From Micromonospora zamorensis (GTDB lineage Bacteria > Actinomycetota > Actinomycetes > Mycobacteriales > Micromonosporaceae): DNA of 64,000 nucleotides. Below are positions 43,672 to 53,386 of this stretch, piece after piece; positions within the stretch are counted from its first letter, which is position 1; every line of letters begins with the position of its first letter. The translations under genes were made by a program, and so were the position numbers. Location of the stretch: contig NZ_LT607755.1 of assembly GCF_900090275.1 (NCBI RefSeq), forward strand, positions 1,984,001 through 2,048,000. Direction: 5' to 3'. The notes below the pieces were generated by a model, which saw nothing but the letters and a program-made list of their open reading frames with translations, was not told where the DNA came from and made no database searches.

Positions 43672-44499
43672 CTACGGTTTGCGGGCGAGGAGCCCGACAA
43701 AGGTGTGATAGGTGTCGGTCTGCACCGCCGCCGGTGCGTCCGGCTCTGGGCGCCACTCGGCCAGCGGCACCAGCCCCGGCTCCAGCACGGTCAGCCCATC
43801 GGCGAACGAGAGGATCTCCTCGTCGGTGCGCCAGCGGCCGGTGCCCAGCGACTCGTTGAAGATCCGCTCGACCTCGCGGGCCTTGCGGGAGCCCTCCGGG
43901 TCTCGCTCGCCCGGGTCGCGGAAGTGCGAGATCGCCACGTAGCTGCCGGAGGGCAGTGCGTCGATCAACGCGGCCGCCACCGCTCGCGGGTCCTCGTCGT
44001 CGCCGAGGTGGTGCAGGATCGCGAAGAGCAGCAACCCGATCGGCCGGTCGAAGTCGAGGAACCGACGTACGTCCGGGTGGTTGAGGATCGCGTCCGGCTC
44101 CCGGATGTCCGCCTGGATCACCGTCGCGGTGCCCTCCGCGGCGAGCAGGGCCCGTCCGTGTGTCAGGACGATCGGGTCATTGTCCACATACACCACCTGA
44201 GCCTTCGGGTTCTGCTCGGTGGCGACCTCGTGCACGTTGCCCTGGGTGGGCAGCCCCGATCCAATGTCGAGGAACTGGTCGATGCCCGCCTCGGTGACAA
44301 GGAAGCGGATCACCCGACGCAGAAAGGCCCGGTTCGCCTGGCCGGCTGCCGGCCCGTCCGGTGTGATCCGCAGGGCGTGCTCGGCGACCTTTCGGTCGAC
44401 CTCGAAGTTGTCCTTGCCCCCCAGGAAGAAGTCATAGACCCGCGCCACGCTGGGAATGTTGGGGTCGATGCCGGGGGGTGCCGCCTTGTCGCGGGTCAT
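43672..44499 (-). CDS. S-adenosyl methyltransferase (SAV2177/DUF574 family)
   Basis: This 275-residue protein has the family opening GIDPNIPSVARVYDFFLGGK, NRAFLRRVIRFLVTEAGI, the SAM-binding FLDIGSGLPTQGN, and VVYVDNDPIVLTHG. These actinobacterial proteins are numerous and often near regulators; their substrates are mostly unknown. ATG 44499 is chosen for its GGAG at 6 bases; ATG 44511 would add four residues but lacks a ribosome site. Confidence 0.9.
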   Translation of the reverse strand: MTRDKAAPPGIDPNIPSVARVYDFFLGGKDNFEVDRKVAEHALRITPDGPAAGQANRAFLRRVIRFLVTEAGIDQFLDIGSGLPTQGNVHEVATEQNPKAQVVYVDNDPIVLTHGRALLAAEGTATVIQADIREPDAILNHPDVRRFLDFDRPIGLLLFAILHHLGDDEDPRAVAAALIDALPSGSYVAISHFRDPGERDPEGSRKAREVERIFNESLGTGRWRTDEEILSFADGLTVLEPGLVPLAEWRPEPDAPAAVQTDTYHTFVGLLARKP

Positions 44500-44632
44500 A
44501 GGCGTCTCCATTCGATGGGGATTGCGCAGGCTGGGGTCTGCGGACGGTGCCGGCGTTGCGGCGAGTGTAGCGATCGGGAGGGTTGAATTCCGCCCCGTCT
44601 GGTATCGCTCCCAGCGATCGTCCCATCACCAG

Positions 44633-45973
44633 TCAGCGGCCCTGTAGGCGCTTCACGTTGTCGCCGAACGTCCACCCCTTCGACCCGTCCCAGTTCGCCG
44701 ACCAGGTCATCAGGCCCTTGAGGCCGGGCACGGAGTTCCAGGCCTGCGTGACCAACGACGTCGACATGTGGCCGCCGCCGGCCCCGATCTGGGCGGGCAG
44801 GCCCGGGACCTGCTTGTCGTACGGGACGCGGATGGTGGTGCCCTGGATGGTGAGGCCGTTGTTGAGGCACTGCGTCTGCACGGTGAAGCCCTGCACGGTG
44901 CCCGCCGGGTACGAGTCGCCGGCACAGCCGTACATGCTGCCGTTGTAGTACTGCATGTTCAGCCACCAGAGCCGGCTGTTGTCCACGTACTTCTTGATGA
45001 TCGGCAGGTACGAGCCCCAGATCGAGCCGTAGACCACGCTGCCGCCGGTGACGTAGGCCGTCTCCGGTGCCATGGTCAGGCCGAAGTTCGACGGCATCCG
45101 TGCCAGCACGCCGTCGATGATCCGGATCAGGTTGGCCTGCGACGTCGACAGGGTGTTGATGTTGCCGCTGCCGGTCAGGCCGGTCTCGATGTCGATGTCG
45201 ATGCCGTCGAAGTGGTAGGCGGTCAGGATCGGCACGATCGTCGCGATGAACCGGTCGGCGACCGCGCTGGAGCTCAGGTCGATGCCCGCGGCGGCACCGC
45301 CGATCGACATCAGGATGGTGGCGCCGGCCGCTTTGGCCTGGCACATCTCGGCCGGGGTGGCCACCTTCACGCCAGCGTCCATGCCGTTCTCCCAGAGGAC
45401 CGTGCCGTCTGAGCGGATCACCGGGAACGCCGCGTTGATCACGTTGTAGCCGTGCTGGTTGAGCCTGCTGTCGGTGATCGGGATCCAGCCGAGGCCGGGG
45501 TGTACGCCGTTGGAGGCGCCGTCCCAGTTCTCCCAGTAGCCCTGCAACACCTTGCCGGTGGGCCGCGACTTCACCGCACAGGTCCCCCCGGTTGGCGGCG
45601 GCGTGGTGGGGGGAGGGGTGGTCGGCGGTGGGGTGGTGGGGGGAGGGGTCGTCGGTGGTGGCGTGGTGGGCGGCGGGGTGCTTCCCGAGCACGCGCCCAG
45701 GTCACGCCACAGCGAGGGGGTCGCGGCGGGGTTCCAGCCGGCGCCGGGGTGCGCGGTGTGGGTGACCAGCGCCTGGTAGAGCCGGCCGCCGTAGGTGACC
45801 TGGGCGCCCGCCTGGTAGGTGGGGCCCTCGGCCCAGGCCGGGGCGGTGCAGCCGACCATCGGGACGGCGGTGGCCGAGGACACGGCCGCCATGCTGCTGG
45901 GTACGAAGGCGACGGCGGCCGTGAGGGTCATCGCCGCCCCGGCTGCCACTGCGAAAATCCGACGGCTTCTCAT
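44633..45973 (-). CDS. Secreted GH18 chitinase with CBM5/12-type domain
   Basis: The 446-residue protein has a signal peptide, then an N-terminal chitin-binding domain (AWAEGPTYQAGAQVTYGGRL, ending WNPAATPSLWRDLG), a Pro/Thr linker of repeated TTPPP, and a GH18 barrel with the catalytic motif DGIDIDIE (general acid E). Conserved MSIGGA, MAPETAY and the closing GLMTWSANWD are present. GGGGAG lies 6 bases before the start. It degrades chitin or its oligomers outside the cell. No direct-repeat operator of the kind seen before many chitinase genes was found. Confidence 0.93.
   Translation of the reverse strand: MRSRRIFAVAAGAAMTLTAAVAFVPSSMAAVSSATAVPMVGCTAPAWAEGPTYQAGAQVTYGGRLYQALVTHTAHPGAGWNPAATPSLWRDLGACSGSTPPPTTPPPTTPPPTTPPPTTPPPTTPPPTGGTCAVKSRPTGKVLQGYWENWDGASNGVHPGLGWIPITDSRLNQHGYNVINAAFPVIRSDGTVLWENGMDAGVKVATPAEMCQAKAAGATILMSIGGAAAGIDLSSSAVADRFIATIVPILTAYHFDGIDIDIETGLTGSGNINTLSTSQANLIRIIDGVLARMPSNFGLTMAPETAYVTGGSVVYGSIWGSYLPIIKKYVDNSRLWWLNMQYYNGSMYGCAGDSYPAGTVQGFTVQTQCLNNGLTIQGTTIRVPYDKQVPGLPAQIGAGGGHMSTSLVTQAWNSVPGLKGLMTWSANWDGSKGWTFGDNVKRLQGR
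45591..45680 (-). repeat. Tandem repeat coding the Pro/Thr linker of the chitinase
   Basis: About six imperfect copies of a 15-base unit encode TTPPP repeats. It is inside the coding frame and is a flexible linker, prone to length change between strains. Confidence 0.8.
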
Positions 45974-46072
45974 GGCTCACTCCCCAGGCTTCGGCGACCC
46001 GCGACCTCCACATATTGACGTTCGTGAAGTTTAATATCAAGGGTTGTTTACAGATCCCGGGAAGTTGGGGGA

Positions 46073-46642
46073 GTGCCGATCTGCTACGAAGAGGACGTGT
46101 CCGACCCGACGAGTTCTGCTGGTGCCACGTCCCTGGAGACTCCGCGACTGCTTCTGCGCCGCTGGCGAAGCGATGATCTGGACGCGCTCGCCGCGGTCAA
46201 CGCGCAGCCCGAGGTGATGCGTTACATCCATGATGGCCGGACGCTGGACCGTGCCACGACCGCAAAGCGTCTGGCCAACTATCAGCGGCACTGGGACGAG
46301 CACGGCTTCGGCCTGTATGCGGTGGAGATCAGGGAGACCGGCGAGCTGGCCGGTTTCACCGGACTGGCGGTGCCGACCTTCCTACCCGAGATCATGCCGG
46401 CCGTCGAGATTGGCTGGCGGCTCGGCCGCGCGTACTGGGGCCGGGGCCTGGCCACCGAGGCGGCCCAGGCCGTTGTCGCCCACACTCGGGCCGAGCTGGA
46501 CCTGCGGCGGCTGGTCAGCATCCACATCGTCGGCAACGAGTCGTCCGCCCGGGTGATGGTCAAGCTGGGCATGTCGCTGGAGCGCGAGACCGTGCAGCCG
46601 GACACCGGCCGCCAGGTCCGGGTGTACGCCATGGACCTGTAG
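46073..46642 (+). CDS. GNAT acetyltransferase, RimJ/RimL type
   Basis: This 189-residue protein has LETPRLLLRRWRSDDLDALA at the start, EIGWRLGRAYWGRGLATEAA with the acetyl-CoA loop, and NESSARVMVKLGM near the end. The start is uncertain: GTG 46073, or GTG 46097 just before SDPTSSAG. It is divergent from the chitinase with about 100 bp between. Its substrate could be a protein N-terminus or a small amine. Confidence 0.88.
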   Translation: MPICYEEDVSDPTSSAGATSLETPRLLLRRWRSDDLDALAAVNAQPEVMRYIHDGRTLDRATTAKRLANYQRHWDEHGFGLYAVEIRETGELAGFTGLAVPTFLPEIMPAVEIGWRLGRAYWGRGLATEAAQAVVAHTRAELDLRRLVSIHIVGNESSARVMVKLGMSLERETVQPDTGRQVRVYAMDL

Positions 46643-46783
46643 GACGGATCGCGTCGGTGGTGTCGGGCCTGCCGACGCGGCGCTGCACCCCGGGTCGCCG
46701 GGCGGTGGAGCCGGTCGACCGTCGCCGAACCATGCTCGTCGACGGCCGACCCGACTTCGACGCGGCTCCACCCGGAGAGGGCC

Positions 46784-47359
46784 CTAGTTTCGCCCGCGGC
46801 TGGCGACTCGACGGAGGGCCAGATAGCCGACCCCTGCGGCCAGCACCCAGGGTGCGGCGACGAGGACCGGGTCGAGCAGGTGGTGTACGCGGTCGACCCG
46901 CTTGCCGCGCAGCCGTGAAGGGAGACCGTGGTGGGTGAATTCACTCAGGACGCCGGTCTCGGTGACCGGGTTGTCGGGATGGCGGCTCAGGAACGAAGCG
47001 AAGGTGCTCTCGACCACGTCCACCCGGTCGGCGGCGAGCAGGAGCAGCCAGTGGGCGGCGCGTCCCTCGCTGTAGGTGCGGTAGGAGTATCGGCGGATCA
47101 GCCCGGAGAGCCCCTTGGGTGGGCACGAGGTGCCAAAGACCGGGGTGAGGAACCTGTGTTCGATCGACCTCTCCCTCGGCCACTTCTCAGGCTGCCGTTC
47201 GGGGAACTCCCAGTGCGCACCGTTGAGAGTCGGGTCGAACCGCTCCTTCGGCACCGAGGGCCGGTCCTTCGGGTCGAGGTCGACACCCCACCCGGGGATA
47301 CGCGCACGCAGCTCGTCGCTGGATTCGGCCAGTTTCGGCTTGTCGGCTGTGTAGGGCAT
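46784..47359 (-). CDS. Hypothetical protein with C-terminal membrane segment
   Basis: The 191-residue protein has a soluble N-terminal region rich in charged residues and Pro (PKDRPSVPKERFDP, WEFPERQPEKWPRE) and one hydrophobic segment near the C-terminus (VLVAAPWVLAAGVGYLAL), suggesting a tail anchor. ATG 47359 has GGAG 7 bases upstream. It is 19 bp behind the zinc dehydrogenase and so co-transcribed. No known family is recognised. Confidence 0.7.
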   Translation of the reverse strand: MPYTADKPKLAESSDELRARIPGWGVDLDPKDRPSVPKERFDPTLNGAHWEFPERQPEKWPRERSIEHRFLTPVFGTSCPPKGLSGLIRRYSYRTYSEGRAAHWLLLLAADRVDVVESTFASFLSRHPDNPVTETGVLSEFTHHGLPSRLRGKRVDRVHHLLDPVLVAAPWVLAAGVGYLALRRVASRGRN

Positions 47360-47378
47360 GGTCGGTCTCCAGGTCCGG

Positions 47379-48527
47379 TCAGGCGGCGTTCGGAACGATC
47401 AGCGGCTTGATGCAGCCGTCGAGCTTGGCGGAGAAGATGTGGTACGCCTCGGCGATGTGTTCCAGCGGGATCCGGTGGGTCACGATGTCGCTGGGCTTGA
47501 GGTGGCCGTTGCGGATGTGCTCGAACAGGCGCGGCCACTGACGCTTCACCGGGCACTGGTTCATCCGCAGAGTCAGACCCTTGTTCAGCGCGTCGCCGAA
47601 CTTCACGGCGCTGAACATCGGCCCGTACGCGCCCATCACCGAGATGTTGCCGCCCTTGCGGACCGAGTCGATCGCCCAGTTGAGGGCGACCGGGGAGCCA
47701 CCCTGCAGCTTCAGCGTCGCGGCAGTGACGTGCTGCAGGAGGTTGCCGTCCGCCTCGGCTCCGACGGCGTCGATGGCCACGTCGGCGCCCAGGTGGTCGG
47801 TGATCTTCTTCAGGTGTACGACGATGTCGTCGTACTCGCCGAAGTTGTAGGTCTCGGCGTGGGCGAACGACGCCGCCTTCTCCAGCCGATAGTCGAGGTG
47901 ATCGATGACGATGACCCGGCCGGCACCCATCAGCCAGGCCGACTTCGCGGCGTACAGGCCCACGGGTCCGGCACCGAAGACCATAACCACGTCACCCTCG
48001 ACGATGTCGCCGAGCTGGGCCCCGAAGTAGCCGGTGGCGAGCGCGTCGGTGAGCAGGACGGCGTCGTCGTCGTCCATCCACTCGGGGATCACACTCGGGC
48101 CGACGTCGGCGAACGGCACCCGGACGTACTCCGCCTGGCCGCCGTCGTAGCCGCCGCAGGTGTGCGAGTAACCGTAGATGCCGCCGACGGCGGTGGCGTT
48201 GGGGTTGACGTTGTGGCAGTTGCTGAACAGACCTCGGGCGCAGAAGAAGCACGACCCGCAGTAGACGTTGAAGGGAACCATGACCCGGTCACCCGGCTGG
48301 ACGTTGCGCACCGACGGACCGACCTCGTCGACCACGCCGACGAACTCGTGACCGAAGGTCATCCCGACCCGGGTGTCGGGCATCATTCCGTGGTAGAGGT
48401 GCAGGTCAGAACCGCAGATCGCCGCACGCGTCACCTTGATGATCGCGTCGTTGGGATGCTCGATGGCGGGGCGGTCCTTCTCCTGCACGCGCAGGCGGTA
48501 GGGACCGCGGTAGACCATTGCTCGCAT
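47379..48527 (-). CDS. Zinc-dependent alcohol dehydrogenase (formaldehyde-dehydrogenase-like)
   Basis: The 382-residue enzyme has catalytic-zinc residues in CGSDLHLYHG and GHEFVGVV, the structural-zinc cysteines in CGSCFFCARGLFSNC, and the cofactor motif VFGAGPVGLYAAKSAWLMGA. It resembles glutathione-independent formaldehyde dehydrogenases and related medium-chain enzymes. ATG 48527 with AGGAGG is clear. It is upstream of the tail-anchored unknown protein, which may hold it at the membrane; that is inference. Confidence 0.9.
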   Translation of the reverse strand: MRAMVYRGPYRLRVQEKDRPAIEHPNDAIIKVTRAAICGSDLHLYHGMMPDTRVGMTFGHEFVGVVDEVGPSVRNVQPGDRVMVPFNVYCGSCFFCARGLFSNCHNVNPNATAVGGIYGYSHTCGGYDGGQAEYVRVPFADVGPSVIPEWMDDDDAVLLTDALATGYFGAQLGDIVEGDVVMVFGAGPVGLYAAKSAWLMGAGRVIVIDHLDYRLEKAASFAHAETYNFGEYDDIVVHLKKITDHLGADVAIDAVGAEADGNLLQHVTAATLKLQGGSPVALNWAIDSVRKGGNISVMGAYGPMFSAVKFGDALNKGLTLRMNQCPVKRQWPRLFEHIRNGHLKPSDIVTHRIPLEHIAEAYHIFSAKLDGCIKPLIVPNAA

Positions 48528-48677
48528 TGGCTGCCTCCTGGACCGAAGGGGTAGCGGATGTGTCGGCCCGGGTTCCGTCCGAAGCACTGCGAAATCGGTA
48601 CCCCTGTCCTCCGCCCACAAACCGGGCGCCGAAATGAGCGGTGACTCAGCCGGCCGGTACCAGGGCTGTTCGCCGGG

Positions 48678-50114
48678 TCAGTCGTCCCATCCGAGGCGTC
48701 GGGCAGCCGCCCGCCACGCCGCGGTGTCGCCGCGTGGCTCGTACCGCACGATCTGTTGGGTTTCGCGCAGCACGGACCGCAGCGCCGCCAGGTCACCGCC
48801 GATCACGCCGAGGGCGCGGGCCTGCACCAGCGCGTTGCCCAGGGCGGTGGCCTCGACCGGCCCGGCGAGCACCGGCAGGCCGCAGGCGTCGGCGGTGAGC
48901 TGGCACAGCAGGTCGTTGCGGGCGCCACCGCCGACGACGTGTACGGCGTCGACGTGCCGACCCGAGAGCCGTTGCGCCTGCCAGACGGCGCGCCGGTGCG
49001 CCAGCGCGAGGCTGTCCAGGATGCATCGGACCGTGGCCGCCGGGCTGTCCGGCACGGGCTCCCCGATGCGCGAACAGGCGCGGTTGATGCGTGCGGGCAT
49101 GTCGCCGGGCGACAGGAAGGTGGGGTCGTCCGGGTCCACGACGGAGCGGAAGGCCGGCTCCTCTGCCGCCTGCCGGAGCAGGGCGGGCAGGTCCGTGGTG
49201 CCCCAGGCGCGCAGCGACTCCTGCAACAGCCAGAGGCCCATCACGTTACGCAGGTAGCGGATCGTGCCGTCGACGCCGGATTCGTTGGTGAAGTTGGCCC
49301 GCCGGCTGGGCTCGCTGAGCACCGGGGCGTCCAGCTCGACCCCGACCAGGGACCAGGTGCCGCAGGAGATGTAGGCGAAGTGCCCATCGACCGCAGGCAC
49401 ACCCACCACCGCGGAGGCCGTGTCGTGCGATCCCACCGCCATGACGTCGGGCGATCCGGGTAGGTCGAGCGCGGGCAGGACCGGGCCGATCCGGGTGCCC
49501 GGCTCGCGCAGCGGCGGGAACAGCTCGCTGCGGATCCCGGCGTCGGTCATCAGATCGGTCGCCCAGGCGCGGCGACGCAGGTCGTACAGCTGGGTGGTGG
49601 AGGCGTTGGTGACTTCGGCGCCGACCTCACCGGTGAGCCAGTACGCGACGAGGTCCGGGATCAGCAGCAGCGTGTGCGCGGCCTCCAGCTGGGGTGTGCC
49701 GGCGGCGGCGGCGAGCTGGTAGAGGGTGTTGAAGGGCAGGTGTTGCAGCCCGGTCGTGGCATAGAGCCGCTCCGGTCCGAGCTGCTGGGTCACCCGGTCG
49801 CCGACGCCCTCGGTTCGTTCGTCGCGGTAGTGCACCGGGTTGCCGAGCAGAGCGCCGGTGGCGTCGAGCAGCCCGTAGTCGACCGCCCAGGTGTCGATGC
49901 CGATGCCGGCGACGGGGCCGGCAGCCCTGATCCCTTCCAGCACACCCCGGTAGAGCGCCAGGATGTCCCAGTGCAGGGTGCCCGCGACCCGCACCGGTTC
50001 GTTGCGGAACCGGTGCGCCTCCACGAGCTCCAACCTCCCCGGCCCGACGCGCGCGAGCATGACCCGACCGCTGGACGCGCCCACGTCCACGGCGGCCAGT
50101 CGCACGGCGGTCAT
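48678..50114 (-). CDS. rhaB: Rhamnulokinase
   Basis: This 478-residue sugar kinase (FGGY family) has the ATP-site start AAVDVGASSGRVMLA, the sugar-site GIDTWAVDYGLLD, GSHDTASAVVGVP, and VVGGGARNDLLCQ. GASSGR and the context identify rhamnulokinase, which phosphorylates L-rhamnulose. It is the last gene of the rhamnose operon and its start overlaps the aldolase-dehydrogenase stop (TGATG). Confidence 0.95.
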   Translation of the reverse strand: MTAVRLAAVDVGASSGRVMLARVGPGRLELVEAHRFRNEPVRVAGTLHWDILALYRGVLEGIRAAGPVAGIGIDTWAVDYGLLDATGALLGNPVHYRDERTEGVGDRVTQQLGPERLYATTGLQHLPFNTLYQLAAAAGTPQLEAAHTLLLIPDLVAYWLTGEVGAEVTNASTTQLYDLRRRAWATDLMTDAGIRSELFPPLREPGTRIGPVLPALDLPGSPDVMAVGSHDTASAVVGVPAVDGHFAYISCGTWSLVGVELDAPVLSEPSRRANFTNESGVDGTIRYLRNVMGLWLLQESLRAWGTTDLPALLRQAAEEPAFRSVVDPDDPTFLSPGDMPARINRACSRIGEPVPDSPAATVRCILDSLALAHRRAVWQAQRLSGRHVDAVHVVGGGARNDLLCQLTADACGLPVLAGPVEATALGNALVQARALGVIGGDLAALRSVLRETQQIVRYEPRGDTAAWRAAARRLGWDD

Positions 50115-52147
50115 CAGCGGAGGAAGGCCGCTGCGACACCGGCGTCCACCGGGACGTGCATGCCCGTGGTGTGCGACAGCTCGCCGCCGGTGAGCACGAA
50201 GACCGCGTTGGCGACGTGCTCGGGCAGCACCTCGCGCTTGAGCAGGGTGCGCTGGGCGTAGAACTCGCCCAGCTTCTCCTCCGGCACGCCGTAGACGGCC
50301 GCCCGCTGCGCACCCCATCCTCCGGCGAAGATCCCGGAGCCGCGGACCACCCCGTCCGGGTTGACACCGTTGACCCGGATGCCGTGGCCGCCGAGTTCGG
50401 CGGCGAGCAGCCGGACCTGGTGGGCCTGGTCGGCCTTCGCCGCACCGTAGGCCACGTTGTTCGGGCCGGCGAAGAGGGAGTTCTTGCTGGAGATGTAGAC
50501 GATGTCGCCGCCCATCCCCTGCGCCAGCAGCACGCGTGCGGCCTCCCGGGAGACGAGGAACGAGCCCTTCGCCATCACGTCGTGCTGGATGTCCCAGTCG
50601 GCCTCGGTCGTCTCCAGCAGGGACTTGGACAGCGAGAGCCCGGCGTTGTTCACCACCAGGTCCACCCCGCCGAAGGCCAGCACCGCCTCGCGCAGGGCAG
50701 CGGCCACGGCGCCACCGTCGCTGACGTCAGCCGCGACGGCAACTGCCACGTCGGTGGTGCCGATCTCTGCGGCGACGGCGGTGGCCGCCTGTGCGTCCCG
50801 GTCGGCGACCACGACACACGCGCCCTCGGCGGCGAGTCGGTGGGCGATCGCCCGGCCGATCCCGGAGCCACCTCCGGTGACGAACGCGACCCGCGCGGCG
50901 AGGGCCTTCGGCTTCGGCATCCGCTGAAGTTTCGCCTCCTCCAGGGCCCAGTACTCGATCCGGAACTTCTCAGCCTCGTCGATGGGCGCGTAGCGCGACA
51001 GGGCTTCCGCGCCACGCATCACGTTGATCGCGTTGACGTAGAACTCGCCGGCGACGCGGGCGGTCTGCTTGTTGGCGCCGAAGCTGAACATCCCCACACC
51101 GGGCACCAGGACCACGGCCGGATCGGCGCCCCGCATCGGCGGGCTGTCCGCGTCGGCGTGTCGCTCGTAGTAGGCGCGGTAGTCGTCGCGGTAGGCGCTG
51201 TGCAGCTCCCGAAGGCGGGCGATCACCTCCTCGACCGGCGCGGTGGGCGGCAGGTCGAGCACCATCGGGCGGACCTTGGTGCGCAGGAAGTGGTCCGGGC
51301 AGGAGGTGCCGAGGGAGGCGAGGGCGGGGTGCTTCTCCCGCGCCACGAAGTCGAGCACCACGTCACTGTCGGTGAAGTGGCCGACCTGCGGCCGGTCGGT
51401 GGACGTCAGGCCCCGCAGCACCGGGAACAGCGCCGCCGCTCGACGTCGGCGTTCGTCGGTGGGCAGCGGCTCGTAGCCGGCGATGACCGACCCGAGAGGC
51501 TCGGCGTGACCCCGCTCGTCGAGGTAAGCCTGCGCGGACCGGATGATCTCCAGCGAGTTGCGCTCGCACTCGTCACTGGTCGCACCCCAGGCGGTGATGC
51601 CGTGACCGCCGAGGATCACGCCGATCGCCTGCGGGTTGGCCCGAGCCACCGCGGCGATGTCCAGGCCGAGCTGGAAGCCGGGCCGCCGCCAGGGCACCCA
51701 CAGGACCCGGTCGCCGAAGATCTCCTTGGTCAGCTCCGGCCCGTCGGCGGCGGCGGCGATCGCGATACCGGCATCGGGGTGCAGGTGGTCGACGTGCGCG
51801 GCGTCGACGAGCCCGTGCATGGCGGTGTCGATGGACGGCGCGGCTCCGCCCCGGCCGTGCAGGCAGTAGTCGAACGCGGCGACCATCTCGTCCTCCCGCT
51901 CGATGCCCGGGTAGACGTCGACGAGCGCGCGGAGCCGGTCCAACCGCAGAGCGGCCAACCCGGACGGGGTGAGGGTGCCGAGGTCACCGCCGGAGCCCTT
52001 CACCCAGAGCAGGTCGACCGGGCCACCGGTGACCGGGTCGGTGGCCGCGCCCTTGGCGGAGGTGTTGCCCCCGGCGTAGTTCGTCGTGGTCGGGTCGCCG
52101 CCGAGCCGGTTGCTGCGCGCGATCAGCGCCTGAACCTCGGATTGCAT
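50114..52147 (-). CDS. rhaD: Bifunctional rhamnulose-1-phosphate aldolase / lactaldehyde dehydrogenase
   Basis: This 677-residue fusion has a class II aldolase domain (about 1-390: NYAGGNTSAKG, HLHPDAGIAIAA, GGHGITAWG) and an SDR domain (about 415-677: VTGGGSGIGRAIAHRL, VNNAG, YGAAKADQ). The first half cleaves rhamnulose-1-phosphate to DHAP and L-lactaldehyde, and the second oxidises or reduces lactaldehyde. ATG 52147 is preferred over the TTG at 52177. It lies between the isomerase and kinase genes. Confidence 0.95.
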   Translation of the reverse strand: MQSEVQALIARSNRLGGDPTTTNYAGGNTSAKGAATDPVTGGPVDLLWVKGSGGDLGTLTPSGLAALRLDRLRALVDVYPGIEREDEMVAAFDYCLHGRGGAAPSIDTAMHGLVDAAHVDHLHPDAGIAIAAAADGPELTKEIFGDRVLWVPWRRPGFQLGLDIAAVARANPQAIGVILGGHGITAWGATSDECERNSLEIIRSAQAYLDERGHAEPLGSVIAGYEPLPTDERRRRAAALFPVLRGLTSTDRPQVGHFTDSDVVLDFVAREKHPALASLGTSCPDHFLRTKVRPMVLDLPPTAPVEEVIARLRELHSAYRDDYRAYYERHADADSPPMRGADPAVVLVPGVGMFSFGANKQTARVAGEFYVNAINVMRGAEALSRYAPIDEAEKFRIEYWALEEAKLQRMPKPKALAARVAFVTGGGSGIGRAIAHRLAAEGACVVVADRDAQAATAVAAEIGTTDVAVAVAADVSDGGAVAAALREAVLAFGGVDLVVNNAGLSLSKSLLETTEADWDIQHDVMAKGSFLVSREAARVLLAQGMGGDIVYISSKNSLFAGPNNVAYGAAKADQAHQVRLLAAELGGHGIRVNGVNPDGVVRGSGIFAGGWGAQRAAVYGVPEEKLGEFYAQRTLLKREVLPEHVANAVFVLTGGELSHTTGMHVPVDAGVAAAFLR

Positions 52148-52183
52148 GTCCTCACGTCCCCAGTCTGCGTTTCTCAAGCGTGG

Positions 52184-53365
52184 TCAGGCGCCCCAGCCGG
52201 CCTGCTGGCCGCCGGCGCGTTCGGCGCGGATCCTGTCGAAGTAGCCGGAGCGGGCGTACGCGGCCATCGGGTCCGGATCGAGCCCCAGGTCTGTACGGAG
52301 TTCGGCGAGCAGCGGTCGGACGTCGGTGTTGTACGCGTCCATCAGCACGGCGTTGGCGGCGAGCACGTCACCGCTGCGCTGCGCGGCGGCCAGCGCGTCC
52401 GCGTCGACGAGCAACGCCTTCGCCGTCGCCTCCTGCACGTTGAGCACCGAGCGGATGATGGCCGGGATCTTCGCCTCGATGTTGTGGCACTGGTCGAGCA
52501 TGAACGCGATGCCGGCCTCCGGCGCCAACGCGTCGCCCCGGACGATCTCGTACATGATCCGGAACAGCTGGAACGGGTCCGCGGACCCGACCATCAGGTC
52601 GTCGTCGGCGTAGAAGCGCGAGTTGAAGTCGAACGCGCCGAGCTTCCCGGCGCGCAGCAGGAACGCCACGATGAACTCGATGTTCGTGCCCGGCGCATGG
52701 TGCCCGGTGTCGATGACCACCTGGGCCTTTGGGCCGAGCTCCAGGCAGTGCGCGTACGCGGTGCCCCAGTCCGGCACGTCGGTGGCGTAGAAGGCCGGCT
52801 CGAACAGCTTGTATTCCAGCAGCAGCCGTTGGTCGTCGCCGAGCCGGTCGTAGGTTTCGCGTAGCGCCGTCGCGAGCCGGTCCTGCCGGGCGCGGATGTC
52901 GTCCTGCCCGGGGTAGTTGGTGCCGTCGGAGAACCAGAGCTTCAGGTCGCGGGAACCGGTGCGGTCCATGATGTCGACACACTCGAGCAGGTGGTCGATG
53001 GCCTTGCGGCGCACCCCCGGATCCGGGTTGGTGACGCTGCCCAGCTTGTAGTCGTTGTCCTGGAAGACGTTGGCGTTGATCGCGCCCAGACCGACGCCGT
53101 GATCCCCGGCGAACGCGGCCAGATCGGTGTAGTCGTCGACACGGTCCCACGGGATGTGCAACGCCACAGTGGGTGCGACCCCCGTGAGCTGGTGGACGAC
53201 CCCCGCGTCGGCGACCTTCTCGTACGGGTTGCGCGGCACCCCCTCCTGCGGAAAGACCTTGAAGCGGGTCCCGGAGTTGGCGTACGCCCAGGATGGCGTC
53301 TCGATGCGCTGCGAGCGCAGAGCCAGCTTGACCCGTTCGAGGGTCCGCGCGTCGGGCTGCGTCAT
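52184..53365 (-). CDS. rhaI: L-rhamnose isomerase
   Basis: The 393-residue protein is a TIM-barrel isomerase of the RhaI type found in Pseudomonas and actinobacteria: WAYANSGTRFKVFPQEG, the metal-site stretches KLWFSDGTNYPGQDD, LLEYKLFEP, VVIDTGHHAPGTN and FDFNSRFYADDDL. It converts L-rhamnose to L-rhamnulose with divalent metal. ATG 53365 follows GGGAGAG. It is separated from the binding-protein gene by a 12-bp-stem hairpin. Confidence 0.95.
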   Translation of the reverse strand: MTQPDARTLERVKLALRSQRIETPSWAYANSGTRFKVFPQEGVPRNPYEKVADAGVVHQLTGVAPTVALHIPWDRVDDYTDLAAFAGDHGVGLGAINANVFQDNDYKLGSVTNPDPGVRRKAIDHLLECVDIMDRTGSRDLKLWFSDGTNYPGQDDIRARQDRLATALRETYDRLGDDQRLLLEYKLFEPAFYATDVPDWGTAYAHCLELGPKAQVVIDTGHHAPGTNIEFIVAFLLRAGKLGAFDFNSRFYADDDLMVGSADPFQLFRIMYEIVRGDALAPEAGIAFMLDQCHNIEAKIPAIIRSVLNVQEATAKALLVDADALAAAQRSGDVLAANAVLMDAYNTDVRPLLAELRTDLGLDPDPMAAYARSGYFDRIRAERAGGQQAGWGA

Positions 53366-53386
53366 GATGTCTCTCCCGTCGGCTCC

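Noticed and set aside
45591..45680. Tandem repeats considered as a CRISPR or regulatory repeat
   Set aside because: The units are 15 bases, in frame, and encode the Pro/Thr linker of the chitinase.
50156..52864. Long plus-strand frame opposite the rhamnose aldolase and isomerase genes
   Set aside because: It spans two clear minus-strand genes and their gap, and its translation is compositionally biased without motifs.
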